DNA of 59,606 bases, from assembly GCF_002272015.1 (NCBI RefSeq), contig NZ_NPBY01000001.1, positions 1 to 59,606 of the forward strand. The letters are read 5' to 3'. Position 1 is the stretch's first letter. Each line of letters opens with the position of its first letter. A program made the translations under genes and the position numbers. The notes under the pieces are model-generated. The model had not been told where the DNA came from, made no database searches, and was given only the letters and a program-made list of their open reading frames with translations. Origin of the DNA: Paenibacillus campinasensis. Lineage in GTDB: Bacteria > Bacillota > Bacilli > Paenibacillales > Paenibacillaceae. Shown here one piece after another: positions 28,681 through 39,124 of the stretch.

Positions 28681-29436
28681 ATGCTGCATCAATTTTCCCG
28701 GACGGAACTGGCGATCGGTCCCGAAGGCCTTGACATAATGAAGAACAGCACGGTAGCCGTGCTTGGCATCGGCGGCGTGGGCTCCATTGCGGTGGAGGCT
28801 CTCGCCCGTACCGGCGTAGGACGTATCATTCTGATTGATAAAGATGTCGTAGACATTACCAACATCAATCGCCAGATTCATGCGCTGACCACGACGGTCG
28901 GACAGAAGAAGGCGGATCTGATGGTGGAGCGGTGCAAGCTGATCAATCCGGAATGCGAAGCGATCGCCCTCAACATGTTTTACACGGAGGAGACTTATGA
29001 AGAGCTGTTTAAGTACGAGCTGGACTATGTCATTGACGCCTCCGACACGATCATCTACAAGGTTCATCTGATCAAGGAATGTCTGAAGCGCGGCATTCCG
29101 ATCATCTCCAGCATGGGCGCGGCGAACAAGATGGACCCGACCAAGTTCCAGGTTGCCGACATTTCGAAGACGTCGATGGACCCGATCGCCCGCATCGTTC
29201 GCACGAAGCTGCGCAAGGATGGCATTAAAAAAGGGGTCAAGGTTGTGTTCTCGATGGAGGAGCCGATGAAGCCCCGCAAGGACGTCACAGACAAAATTGT
29301 GCCGGAGAACGCGCCGAATATTCGCAAGGCGAAGCAGCCGCCGGCCAGCAACGCGTTTGTGCCGCCGGTTGCCGGTTTGATCATGGTCAGCGTGACCGTG
29401 CGGGATCTGCTTGAAAAAGGCGGAATCTCCGTATAA
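28681..29436 (+). CDS. tcdA: TcdA, tRNA threonylcarbamoyladenosine dehydratase (ThiF/E1-like)
   Basis: This 251-aa E1-like ATP-binding enzyme has the nucleotide loop GIGGVGSIAVEALARTGVG and the conserved DKDVVDITNINRQ segment. TcdA cyclises t6A37 in tRNA to ct6A. B. subtilis YrvM at the same locus, downstream of aspS, is this enzyme. The start ATG 28681 is 13 nt after AAAAGGAGG, slightly long spacing. It is 34 bp after aspS and probably the last gene of the operon, before a terminator. Confidence 0.92.
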   Translation: MLHQFSRTELAIGPEGLDIMKNSTVAVLGIGGVGSIAVEALARTGVGRIILIDKDVVDITNINRQIHALTTTVGQKKADLMVERCKLINPECEAIALNMFYTEETYEELFKYELDYVIDASDTIIYKVHLIKECLKRGIPIISSMGAANKMDPTKFQVADISKTSMDPIARIVRTKLRKDGIKKGVKVVFSMEEPMKPRKDVTDKIVPENAPNIRKAKQPPASNAFVPPVAGLIMVSVTVRDLLEKGGISV

Positions 29437-29470
29437 TTCGATAGCGACAGCCGAGAGAGGCTATAGGAAA

Positions 29471-29522
29471 GGGTGTCCCGATGAGCAGATTATCTGTCTG
29501 CTGCCGGGGCACTCTTTTTTTT
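29471..29522 (+). terminator. Intrinsic terminator after tcdA
   Basis: GGGTGTCCCG pairs with CGGGGCACTC, with an inner GCAGA/TCTGC stem, followed by eight T residues. Confidence 0.88.
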
Positions 29523-29652
29523 ACGTCAAGGACAGAAAGAAGACAGTAGTATAACCTGCGCGGTTATGCTACAATAGAACTCCTTTTTGTGTCACGGCCT
29601 GGAAATAACAACCGGATGCAGAAAAATCGTTTCTTAGGAGGTAACTGAAAGT

Positions 29653-31827
29653 ATGAGTGCTTTTCAAAGTGCCTATCAAGAAGAGCAGCAACGGCTACAA
29701 GAGGTGATTGTCGAAATTGACCGTCAGCTCGAACGGCTGCGAGGCATTCCGGTGTATACCGGCCATGATTTTACGGAGCAGGTGCTGGAGGCAGGGCGAG
29801 AGGAGAAGCGTCAAGCGCTGGCCAAAAGCTTGCCGGAGCCCTATTTTGGGCGATTGGATTTCCAAGAGAACGGAGTCGGGGAGCGCAAGCGGCTGTACAT
29901 CGGCAAGGTTGGCCTGGATAAGGAAGAGGCCGGGGAATACCCGCTCGTTATCGATTGGCGGGCCCCGGTGGCCAGCTTGTTCTATTCCTTTACCGGTGGA
30001 ACGGAGCCGGCTTCCTTCGAAGCGCCGGAGGGGATCATTGAAGGGCTGGTTTATTTAAAGCGCAATGTGGTCATCCGAAAGCAGATTTTGGAGCGGGTAT
30101 CGGACACCTATGATCGGGAAAGCGGCGGTCCTGCTGTGTCAGACGAATTTCTGGTGTATCGTCTCGGGGAGAACAAGGATCACCGCCTGCGCGATATCGT
30201 TTCTACCATTCAGGCTGAGCAGGATCAGATTATCCGCGCTGCCAGAAATACGGCGCTCATTATCCAGGGGGTTGCAGGAAGCGGAAAGACGACGGTAGCG
30301 CTGCATCGGCTCGCCTATTTGCTGTACCAGTACAAGGAGCAGGTATCGGCGGATAAAATGATCATCTTCGCGCCGAACCTTATGTTTCTGGACTATATTT
30401 CGGACGTGCTTCCTGAGCTGGGCGTCGGGGATATTCAGCAGCGCACCTTTGCCGATTGGGCGGCCGAACAGCTCGACATCCACGTAACATCACAGGATCG
30501 GCTGGAGACGATGGCACAATGGTTCGAAGGCGATCCTCGTCTTGGGACGCCCGATGTTGACGGGCATACAAGCGGCCGCTACAAAGGCTCCCTCGAGCTG
30601 ATGAAGCTCATCCAGACCTGTGTGGAAACGCTTGAGGCCGGTGCGCTGCCTGGCGATGATTTCTCTCCTTGGGACGGAGCGGTGCTGCCGCGGGAGACGA
30701 TTGCGGAATGGTACTTCAAGGAATATCGCCCTTATCCGCTTGCGAAGCGGAAGGAGCGGGTGCTGACCAGAATTCATCGCTGGGTCGAGATGGAGCTCAA
30801 GAAATCGCCGTCGGCGGCCGTGATGAAGGAACGGAAGAAAAAAGCAGCCCAGCGTGAAAAATCCTATGCCGGCAAATGGCCGAAGTTTGAACCGCTGGCG
30901 TTGTACAAAATGCTGTTCGGGGCGGTCAAATCCTCCGGCCTATGGCCAGAAGAGCTGACCTCTGCGATTCCGGACAGCGTCAAATCAGCGACACGCAGTG
31001 ATTTGAAGCAGAATGTCGTACGGGAAGAGGATCTGCCGGGGCTGTTGTATTTTCACTGCCTGCTGAACGATATTGCAAGCGACCAGCGCTTTGATCACAT
31101 CGTCATTGACGAAGCCCAGGATTTCTCCCCGTTTCAGGTAGCGGTGCTGGACATGTACGTCAGAGGCCATTCCTTTACGATCCTCGGTGATCTGTCCCAA
31201 GGAATTCATGCTTACCGCGGCGTGCATGCCTGGGAGGAGATGAGCTCGCTGTTCTCGGAGGAGAACACGGCGTATTACGCGCTGACACGGAGCTACAGGT
31301 CCACGATGGAGATTATTGAATTTGCCAACCGCGTGCTGGAAAATGGGGTGCGCAGCGATCTATTGGCCGTGCCGGTATTCCGCAGCGGAGATGCGGTGAG
31401 GCTCATTCCATACAGCGATCCGGCCATGCGGGAAGAGGATATCAAGCAGGCGATGCGAGCGCTGCTGGAGAAGGAGTACCGGACTGTCGCTGTCCTGACC
31501 CGGACGCTGCAGGAGGCTAAGGCGCTTCATGCCGCGCTGAATCCGGAGTGGCCGGAGCTGAACCTGATCGATGGCAGCGAACAGACGTATCAAGGGGGCT
31601 TGTCCATCCTTCCCGTCTATCTCTCCAAAGGCTTCGAGTTTGACGCCGTCGTGATGGCCGATGCCGATACGAATCATTATGCGGACAAAGCGTGGGACGC
31701 CAAACTGATGTATGTTGGCTGCACGCGTGCGCTGCATGAGCTGTGGCTGCTGCACGGAACGCATGTGCCGCGCTATGTGGATGCTGAGCCGTCCGAGATT
31801 GTGGCCAAAGGCTGGCCGCCGGCTTAA
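29653..31827 (+). CDS. helD: HelD, RNA polymerase recycling ATPase (UvrD/Rep-like)
   Basis: This 724-aa superfamily 1 ATPase has a helical N terminus (about 1-90, coiled-coil-like EEQQRLQEVIVEIDRQLERL), which in HelD enters the polymerase secondary channel. It also has Walker A GVAGSGKTT (near residue 210), the Walker B region VIDEAQDFSPFQ, and late helicase motifs such as SKGFEFDAVVMADAD. HelD removes stalled RNA polymerase from DNA. ATG 29653 follows TTAGGAGG; an extended -10, TGCTACAAT (29567-29575), is a likely promoter. It is a single-gene unit with terminators on both sides. Confidence 0.92.
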   Translation: MSAFQSAYQEEQQRLQEVIVEIDRQLERLRGIPVYTGHDFTEQVLEAGREEKRQALAKSLPEPYFGRLDFQENGVGERKRLYIGKVGLDKEEAGEYPLVIDWRAPVASLFYSFTGGTEPASFEAPEGIIEGLVYLKRNVVIRKQILERVSDTYDRESGGPAVSDEFLVYRLGENKDHRLRDIVSTIQAEQDQIIRAARNTALIIQGVAGSGKTTVALHRLAYLLYQYKEQVSADKMIIFAPNLMFLDYISDVLPELGVGDIQQRTFADWAAEQLDIHVTSQDRLETMAQWFEGDPRLGTPDVDGHTSGRYKGSLELMKLIQTCVETLEAGALPGDDFSPWDGAVLPRETIAEWYFKEYRPYPLAKRKERVLTRIHRWVEMELKKSPSAAVMKERKKKAAQREKSYAGKWPKFEPLALYKMLFGAVKSSGLWPEELTSAIPDSVKSATRSDLKQNVVREEDLPGLLYFHCLLNDIASDQRFDHIVIDEAQDFSPFQVAVLDMYVRGHSFTILGDLSQGIHAYRGVHAWEEMSSLFSEENTAYYALTRSYRSTMEIIEFANRVLENGVRSDLLAVPVFRSGDAVRLIPYSDPAMREEDIKQAMRALLEKEYRTVAVLTRTLQEAKALHAALNPEWPELNLIDGSEQTYQGGLSILPVYLSKGFEFDAVVMADADTNHYADKAWDAKLMYVGCTRALHELWLLHGTHVPRYVDAEPSEIVAKGWPPA

Positions 31828-32188
31828 GGCAAGCGGCAGCTCACTATTAGACAATCAGCGGGCTGCCCGTTCATGAAAGAGCTGCCAGCTATACGAGGAG
31901 CCGTGGAAGGCGGGCCGCGTGGACGGATATGCGCAGCCTGTTCTGACCGGCAGAATGTCACCACCTCCGAAACCATGGTCCCAAGGGCTGTGGTTTCGGT
32001 TTTTTCTTTGTGTCCCCCGGGTTTGTTCACCTTCATCCAGCAGCTATGATGCTGAATCGCAATCATCCACGGATGATGGGCGCGGCCTCGGTGAATATGT
32101 TATGATATAGGCTGATAAATAGAAACGCATGTTCACATATCGGCATGGATGGACAAGCTTGAATTCAGACAAGGAAGTGTTAAACGGC
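31828..32188. other. Intergenic stretch between helD and rarA
   Basis: The 361 bp hold the terminator at 31967-32009 and, near the right end, an extended -10, TGTTATGAT (32098-32106), as the probable rarA promoter; no good -35 is visible. Short open frames here lack binding sites. I see nothing else. Confidence 0.6.
31967..32009 (+). terminator. Intrinsic terminator between helD and rarA
   Basis: CCGAAACCA pairs with TGGTTTCGG and is followed by TTTTTTCTTTG. Confidence 0.88.
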
Positions 32189-33496
32189 ATGGATTTGTTC
32201 AGTTTAAGTCGCGAAGAGGACCGGAACGGACGGCTGCTGGCTGACCGTATGCGTCCGCAAACGCTGGATGAATATATCGGGCAGGAGCACATTATAGGCC
32301 CGGGCAAACTGCTGAGAAGAGCCATTGAAGCTGATCAAGTCTCCTCGATTCTTCTCTATGGCCCGCCTGGATGTGGAAAAACAACGCTCGCTCACATTAT
32401 CTCTACACAGACGAAGGGCGCTTTTGTGCGGCTGAATGCCGTTGAGGCGTCTGTGAAGGATGTCAGGGAAGTGATTGAGCAGGCCCAGAGCAACAAAAGT
32501 TTGTACGGAACGAAAACGATTCTGTTCCTCGATGAGGTCCATCGCTTCAACAGCTCCAGACAGGATGCGCTGCTGCCGGCGGTGGAGAACGGGACGATTA
32601 TTTTTATCGGCGCGACTACGGAGAACCCGTTTCACTATGTGAACGGGGCCTTGATGAGCCGCTCAACCTTGTTTCAGCTGGAGCCGCTGAACAGGGATCA
32701 TGCCATGATCGCTATGCGAAGAGCGCTGGCGAACGAGGACAGAGGGCTGGGCTTTATGGATCTTCAGGTGGATGATGCGGCGCTGGATCATATTGCTTCC
32801 ATGGCTAACGGCGATATTCGCCGCGCGCTGAATGCACTGGAGCTGGCCGCGCTCACCACGCCCCCGGGGCAGGACGGCAGCATCCACATTACGCTGGAGG
32901 TGGCGGAGGAATCGATTCGCAGACCGACCGTGCGGGCGGATGAGTCTACGCAGTACGATGTATTGTCCGCTTTTCATAAGAGCATCCGCGGCTCCAGCGA
33001 TGCGGCGCTGTTCTGGTTTCTGTATGCGGTTGAGAAGCTCGGGATGGACCCGATGGTGTTTCTTCGCCGCCTGATCGCCGCCAGCAGCGAGGATATCGGC
33101 CTTGCCAATCCACAGGCGATGGTGCAGGCGGTCAGCGCGTTGGAAGCGTACCGGAACAACGGCTGGCCGGAGGCAAAGCTGAATATCGCCCAGGCGATTC
33201 TGTTTGCGGTTGAAAGCCCGAAATCGAATGCGGTTGTGGATGCGATATCCAGAGCGATGTCTGCCATGGATGAGGTGAAGTCGGCGGAGGTTCCGCTTCA
33301 TCTGCGGGATGCGCATTATAAAGGCGCGGTGAAGCTGGGGCATGTTGGCTACAAATACCCGCATGATTATCCCGGGCATTATGTGAAACAGGATTATTTG
33401 CCGAAGGAGCTGAACAATCGGGTGTTCTATCAGGCTACGGAGCAGGGGAATGAGGCCAAGATCGCCCATAACCAGCGCCTTCGCCGGAGTGAGTAA
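32189..33496 (+). CDS. rarA: RarA (MgsA), replication-associated recombination AAA+ ATPase
   Basis: This 435-aa clamp-loader-like ATPase acts at stalled forks. It has Walker A YGPPGCGKTT, Walker B LFLDEVHRFN, sensor 1 IGATTENPF and the C-terminal tetramerisation region containing AHYKGAVKLGHVGYKYPHDY. ATG 32189 follows AAGGAAGTG by 10 nt; upstream frame to 32129 is leader. B. subtilis has the gene (yrvN) between tcdA and cymR; here helD, the lipoprotein gene and nrdDG have been inserted around it. Confidence 0.96.
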   Translation: MDLFSLSREEDRNGRLLADRMRPQTLDEYIGQEHIIGPGKLLRRAIEADQVSSILLYGPPGCGKTTLAHIISTQTKGAFVRLNAVEASVKDVREVIEQAQSNKSLYGTKTILFLDEVHRFNSSRQDALLPAVENGTIIFIGATTENPFHYVNGALMSRSTLFQLEPLNRDHAMIAMRRALANEDRGLGFMDLQVDDAALDHIASMANGDIRRALNALELAALTTPPGQDGSIHITLEVAEESIRRPTVRADESTQYDVLSAFHKSIRGSSDAALFWFLYAVEKLGMDPMVFLRRLIAASSEDIGLANPQAMVQAVSALEAYRNNGWPEAKLNIAQAILFAVESPKSNAVVDAISRAMSAMDEVKSAEVPLHLRDAHYKGAVKLGHVGYKYPHDYPGHYVKQDYLPKELNNRVFYQATEQGNEAKIAHNQRLRRSE

Positions 33497-33549
33497 CCAG
33501 GTCCTGCGCTTCGTATGAACGATTCATTGTGCTGGAGGGGGAAATAGGA

Positions 33550-34119
33550 ATGACAAGAAAGATGTCGCGTTATATGATTCTGCTGCTGTCCACAGCGATT
33601 GTGCTGGGCGGCTGCCAAGCGGGCAAGACGACCGACTCTGATAGCGCTGCGGCCGGCTCGCCCGCCGGGGCTGAGCAGGAGCATCATGCAGCCGGGGACA
33701 CGCCGGGGGAGCATGACCATCTCCATCATGCGAGCGGGGATTTGCGGGAGGTCACCGCTTCGATCGAGGAACTTCCAACCTTCCTGGATGGGGCGGTAAG
33801 CGAGATGCGGACGATTTATGCTCTGGCTGCCCAGGTCAGCGATGTGCTGGAATACATGCCATGCTACTGCGGCTGCGGCGATAGCGCCGGTCATCAGAGC
33901 AATCTGAACTGCTTCATTCATGAAATCCGGGAGGACGGCAGTGTCGAGTGGGATGACCATGGCACCCGCTGCGGCGTCTGCCTGGACATTGCGGTGGAAT
34001 CCGCACTGATGAGAAGCGAGGGAATGCACTTGTCCGATATCCGGGCCGCCATCGACGAGAAATATAAGACAGGTTATGCCGCCCCAACCCGGACGCCGCT
34101 GCCGCCGGCAGAGAGTTAA
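33550..34119 (+). CDS. PCYCGC-motif lipoprotein
   Basis: This 189-aa secreted protein has a lipoprotein signal ending in the lipobox LGGC (C22), a His-rich linker (about 43-62; HH, HDHLHH) and the family motif PCYCGCG (C105, C107, C109), followed by C121 and a CGVC pair (C141, C144). It matches the PCYCGC family (PF13798), found in Bacillales, of unknown function. The Cys and His content suggests metal or redox chemistry outside the membrane. ATG 33550 follows GGAGGGGGAA. It is not a classical neighbour of rarA. It ends 25 bp before a terminator. Confidence 0.88.
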   Translation: MTRKMSRYMILLLSTAIVLGGCQAGKTTDSDSAAAGSPAGAEQEHHAAGDTPGEHDHLHHASGDLREVTASIEELPTFLDGAVSEMRTIYALAAQVSDVLEYMPCYCGCGDSAGHQSNLNCFIHEIREDGSVEWDDHGTRCGVCLDIAVESALMRSEGMHLSDIRAAIDEKYKTGYAAPTRTPLPPAES

Positions 34120-34143
34120 TATATCCATAGATAACCGCTGAAC

Positions 34144-34192
34144 AAAGGAGCTGGCTCGGATCACCATCGTGATTGGAGGTCAGCTTCTTTTT
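34144..34192 (+). terminator. Intrinsic terminator after the PCYCGC lipoprotein gene
   Basis: AAAGGAGCTG pairs with CAGCTTCTTT (one G-T pair), with inner ATCAC/GTGAT, ending in TTTTT. Confidence 0.8.
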
Positions 34193-34357
34193 GCGTGTCT
34201 CATTCGGACTCGGGGGGTTCTCCATGTATGGGACTTCTCTACGGATGATATGGATCATAATTTTTTTTGAAAAACGCCGTCAGGCCAAGCCTCGCCGGCA
34301 CTTAAACAGAGCCGTTCGGATCCTGCTCGAACAAACAGTGACTTTTGTTACAGAATA

Positions 34358-34404
34358 AATCAACATATTGATGTTATCTTGTTCTGGCATACAATATATT
34401 GATT
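34358..34404 (+). promoter_or_regulatory. Two NrdR-like boxes overlapping the nrdDG promoter
   Basis: AATCAACATATTGATG (34358-34373) and ATACAATATATTGATT (34389-34404) resemble the NrdR box ACACWATATATWGTGT; their CAACATATTG and CAATATATTG cores are near-palindromes. The centres are 31 bp apart, three helical turns, the usual pair spacing. A promoter TTGATG (34368-34373) - 16 bp - TACAAT (34390-34395) lies across them, so binding of the ATP/dATP-sensing repressor NrdR would block transcription. No nrdR gene is in this window. Confidence 0.78.
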
Positions 34405-34438
34405 TGTTTGAATTTCGGCAGGGGAGTGATTGATCAAG

Positions 34439-36691
34439 ATGTTGCAGGTAATGAAGCGGGATGGGAGCTTGACTGAATTTGATATGTCACGCATCGTGAG
34501 AGCGGTGAACAAGGCCTTTCGGGCAGTCAAAGGCAGCGCTGAAGACGATGTGTCGGTCCGCATCGGGCAGCAGGTGACGGATCGGGTAGCGGAGGCAGAG
34601 AGCCTCACGGTGGAATATATTCAGGATTGTGTCATCCAGGCTCTGAGGGAAAGCCAGTATGGGGAAGTGGCGGATGCCTACAGCCAATATCGGGATGCCC
34701 GCGATCTGGAGCGGATCAGAAGAGGGGAGCTGTACAAAATCAGCAGTGATGTGATCGGTGCAGCGAATCCTGATCTGCTTCGGGAGAATGCCAATTTGAA
34801 CGGGGAATCCTTCAGTGGAAAGATGAGCCGCATCGGCTCCGAATACGCCAAATGGATCGCCAACCGCTTTGTTCTTCCTTCGGAGCTGTACAAGGCGGTG
34901 AAGGACGGCTATGTGTATGTGCATGATCTGGATCAATATGCGCTCGGAACGACCAACTGCATCTTTATCCCGTTTGACCGTCTGCTGGCTAAAGGCTTTA
35001 ATACCGGCAACGGATCGGTGCGCCCGCCGCAGAGCATCATGACCGCGATGGCGCTTGTGGCCATTATTTTTCAGTCCCAGCAGAACAGTCAGTTTGGCGG
35101 GGTTTCGGCCAATAAAATCGACTGGGATCTGGCCCCATATGTCGGAAAATCATTTCGCAGACATTTCCGCAAAGGGCTGCTCTATCTCGGGGAGACGAGC
35201 GGGAAAGCTCATGAAGGGTCTGCAGACGGCAGCCTGGCCCATCTGCTCGAGGATGGTGAGCTTTACATAGACAATATGTCCCTGAAGGCCGCGTATCCGC
35301 GAACCTATGCCTATGCCTATGAGGAAACCGTCCATGAGACGAAGCAGGCAGCGGAGTCGCTGATACACAATCTGAACACGATGAGCAGCCGGGCCGGCGG
35401 TCAAATTCCGTTCACCTCGCTGAACTATGGCATGTGCACCTCCACCGAGGGAAGGCTGGTGACCCGCGCGCTGCTGGATGCAACGATCGATGGCTTGGGC
35501 CGAGGCGAGACGCCGATATTCCCGCAGCATATTTTCCAGTGCAAGCAGGGTGTGAACCAGGCCGAAGGGGAGCCGAATTATGATCTGTTCCTGAAGGCGG
35601 TGGAATGCTCCAGCCGGAGGCTGTATCCGAATTTTGTCAATGTGGATGCTTCCTTCAACCTGCCGTATTATCAGCCGGATGATCCGGATACGATCATTGC
35701 CACGATGGGCTGCAGGACCCGCACCATTTCCGACCGGTTCGGACGCAACCGGCTCAGCGGCAAAGGCAACCTGTCCTTCAATACGATTAATCTGGTTCGC
35801 CTCGGGATGGAATCCGGCATCGTATTTGGCAAACGAACTGAACCGGATCTGGAAGGCTTCTTCCGTCAATTGGATCGCTATATGAACATCGCGGTGGAAG
35901 GTCTTGTCCACCGGTTTGAGATTCAGGCGAAGCAGCCGGCCAAAGCATCGGATTTCATGATGCGCGAAGGGGTATGGGAAGGCGGAGACTCGCTGGGTCC
36001 TGACGATCAGGTTCGCGAGCTGATCAAGCATGGCACGCTTGCGCTTGGTTTTATCGGACTGGCCGAATGCCTCAAGGCGCTGACAGGCAAGCACCACGGG
36101 GAGGACGAAGGCAGCCATCGCCTTGGTCTCGAGATGATTTCCCGCATGCGCCGCTTCTGCGATGAGATGAGCGACAAGTACAATCTGAATATCTCGCTCT
36201 TCGCTACCCCTGCTGAGGGTCTGTCCGGTAAATTCACGGCGGTCGATCAGGCGGAGTACGGGAGCATTCCCGGCGTGACAGACAAGGAGTACTATACAAA
36301 TTCCTTTCACGTTCCGGTGTATTACAAGCTTTCGGCCTTTGAGAAAATCAAGCTGGAGGCGCCGTTCCACAAGCTGTGCAACGCCGGGGCCATCTCCTAC
36401 GTGGAGCTGGACGGGAATGCGAGAATGAACACCGCCGCTTTCAAGCGTATCGTGCAGTTTGCCCTCGAGGAAGATATCGGTTACTTCTCCGTCAATCATC
36501 CGCTCGACCGCTGTCCTTCCTGCCATTATGAAGGCATTATCGGTTCGGCGTGCCCAGGATGCGGCGCAGGCGAGCAGGAGGTGCACTTCCAGCGGCTGCG
36601 CCGGGTGACCGGGTATTTGACCGGCAATTATACCGAGCGCTTCAATTCGGCCAAGCAGGCCGAGGTCCGGGACCGGGTGAAGCATCTGTGA
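34439..36691 (+). CDS. nrdD: NrdD, anaerobic ribonucleoside-triphosphate reductase
   Basis: This oxygen-sensitive class III enzyme reduces ribonucleotides using a glycyl radical. The 750-aa protein has an N-terminal ATP-cone (about 3-95; VMKRDGSLTEFDMSRIVRAV) for allosteric control, the large barrel, a zinc site from C692, C695, C705 and C708 (CPSC, CPGC), and the radical Gly at about G725 in RRVTGYL. ATG 34439 is preferred over TTG 34430, which is too close to GGGGAG. Its stop overlaps the start of the activase gene nrdG. Expression is probably under NrdR. Confidence 0.97.
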   Translation: MLQVMKRDGSLTEFDMSRIVRAVNKAFRAVKGSAEDDVSVRIGQQVTDRVAEAESLTVEYIQDCVIQALRESQYGEVADAYSQYRDARDLERIRRGELYKISSDVIGAANPDLLRENANLNGESFSGKMSRIGSEYAKWIANRFVLPSELYKAVKDGYVYVHDLDQYALGTTNCIFIPFDRLLAKGFNTGNGSVRPPQSIMTAMALVAIIFQSQQNSQFGGVSANKIDWDLAPYVGKSFRRHFRKGLLYLGETSGKAHEGSADGSLAHLLEDGELYIDNMSLKAAYPRTYAYAYEETVHETKQAAESLIHNLNTMSSRAGGQIPFTSLNYGMCTSTEGRLVTRALLDATIDGLGRGETPIFPQHIFQCKQGVNQAEGEPNYDLFLKAVECSSRRLYPNFVNVDASFNLPYYQPDDPDTIIATMGCRTRTISDRFGRNRLSGKGNLSFNTINLVRLGMESGIVFGKRTEPDLEGFFRQLDRYMNIAVEGLVHRFEIQAKQPAKASDFMMREGVWEGGDSLGPDDQVRELIKHGTLALGFIGLAECLKALTGKHHGEDEGSHRLGLEMISRMRRFCDEMSDKYNLNISLFATPAEGLSGKFTAVDQAEYGSIPGVTDKEYYTNSFHVPVYYKLSAFEKIKLEAPFHKLCNAGAISYVELDGNARMNTAAFKRIVQFALEEDIGYFSVNHPLDRCPSCHYEGIIGSACPGCGAGEQEVHFQRLRRVTGYLTGNYTERFNSAKQAEVRDRVKHL

Positions 36692-37188
36692 ACATCTGCG
36701 GCTATATTCCGGAAAGCATCAATGAGGGCGCAGGGCTGCGGGCGGTGCTGTTCATCAGCGGCTGCAAGCATGCCTGCCCCGGATGCTTTAATCCGGCGTC
36801 CTGGGATTTTCAGGCTGGGGAGCGGTTTACGGAGGAAATGGCCGGGCGAATCATCGGCGACGTGAAGACCAACTCCCTGCTGGACGGTATTACGCTGTGC
36901 GGAGGCGATCCGTTCTTCTCTGCCGAGGAGTGCGCGGAATTCCTGATCAAGTTTAAAGCGCGCTGTCCGGACAAAAATGTGTGGGCATACACCGGCTTTA
37001 CGTTCGAAGCGTTGGTGAAGCGTCCGGAGCTGAAGCAGCTGGCGCTGCTGTGCGACGTTATTGTGGATGGAAAATTCATCGCCGCAGAGAAGGATGTGTC
37101 CCTTCCCTTCCGGGGCAGCCGCAATCAGCGTTTGGTTGATGTGCGCGAGAGTGTCCGGCAGGGACGGGTGGTGGAGATTGAATTGTAG
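36688..37188 (+). CDS. nrdG: NrdG, anaerobic ribonucleotide reductase activase
   Basis: This 166-aa radical-SAM protein generates the glycyl radical of NrdD. The cluster motif CKHACPGC (CX3CX2C) binds the 4Fe-4S cluster, and GGDPFF is the SAM-binding GGE-like motif. The GTG start at 36688 overlaps the nrdD stop by 4 bp (GTGA), so it is translationally coupled. The longer frame upstream lies inside nrdD and is not used. Confidence 0.96.
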   Translation: MNICGYIPESINEGAGLRAVLFISGCKHACPGCFNPASWDFQAGERFTEEMAGRIIGDVKTNSLLDGITLCGGDPFFSAEECAEFLIKFKARCPDKNVWAYTGFTFEALVKRPELKQLALLCDVIVDGKFIAAEKDVSLPFRGSRNQRLVDVRESVRQGRVVEIEL

Positions 37189-37212
37189 CGTTAAGGATGA
37201 AACGGGACGACA

Positions 37213-37261
37213 AAAGACACGCATTGCGCAAGCTTCAATGCCTGCTGCAATGCGTGTCTTT
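37213..37261. terminator. Bidirectional terminator between nrdG and mnmA
   Basis: AAAGACACGCATTG pairs perfectly with CAATGCGTGTCTTT; A and T runs on both sides suit the convergent genes. Confidence 0.9.
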
Positions 37262-37279
37262 CTGTATCGTATGAGCCTG

Positions 37280-38693
<1,414 letters not shown>

Positions 38694-39113
38694 TTGAAGA
38701 TATCAACTAAAGGAAGATACGGTTTAACCATCATGATGGAGCTGGCGGCCAAATTCGGTGAGGGTCCGACTTCGCTGAAGAGCATCGCCGAGAAGAATCA
38801 GCTATCCGAGCATTATTTGGAGCAGCTGATTGCGCCGCTGCGCAATGCCGGGCTGGTCAAGAGCATTCGCGGAGCATACGGCGGATACATCCTGTCGCGC
38901 GAACCGGAATCCATTACGGCCGGAGACGTGATTCGCGTTCTGGAAGGTCCGATCTCGCCGGTGGATTTCACGGAGGAAGACGATCCGGCCAAGCGGGACC
39001 TGTGGCTGCGCATCCGGGACAGCATCGCTGAGGTGCTTGATTCCACCACCTTGGACAACCTGATTAATTATCACGAGCAATCGGCTTCGGATAATTACAT
39101 GTTCTATATATAA
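38694..39113 (+). CDS. cymR: CymR, Rrf2-family repressor of cysteine metabolism
   Basis: This 139-aa Rrf2 regulator is nearly superimposable on Bacillus CymR: KISTKGRYGLTIMMELA, LSEHYLEQLIAPLRNAGLVK, SIRGAYGGYILSREPE and the terminal NYMFYI. CymR lacks the cysteine cluster of IscR and represses cystine uptake and methionine-to-cysteine genes in complex with CysK. TTG 38694 lies 6 nt after GAGGTG; GTG 38685 is less likely. The desulfurase gene starts 11 bp after its stop, so they form an operon. Confidence 0.95.
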   Translation: MKISTKGRYGLTIMMELAAKFGEGPTSLKSIAEKNQLSEHYLEQLIAPLRNAGLVKSIRGAYGGYILSREPESITAGDVIRVLEGPISPVDFTEEDDPAKRDLWLRIRDSIAEVLDSTTLDNLINYHEQSASDNYMFYI

Positions 39114-39124
39114 GGGTGGTTGTC

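Noticed and set aside
35150..36685. 511-residue open frame antisense to nrdD
   Set aside because: It is entirely opposite a clear NrdD reading frame, with no site and no family resemblance.
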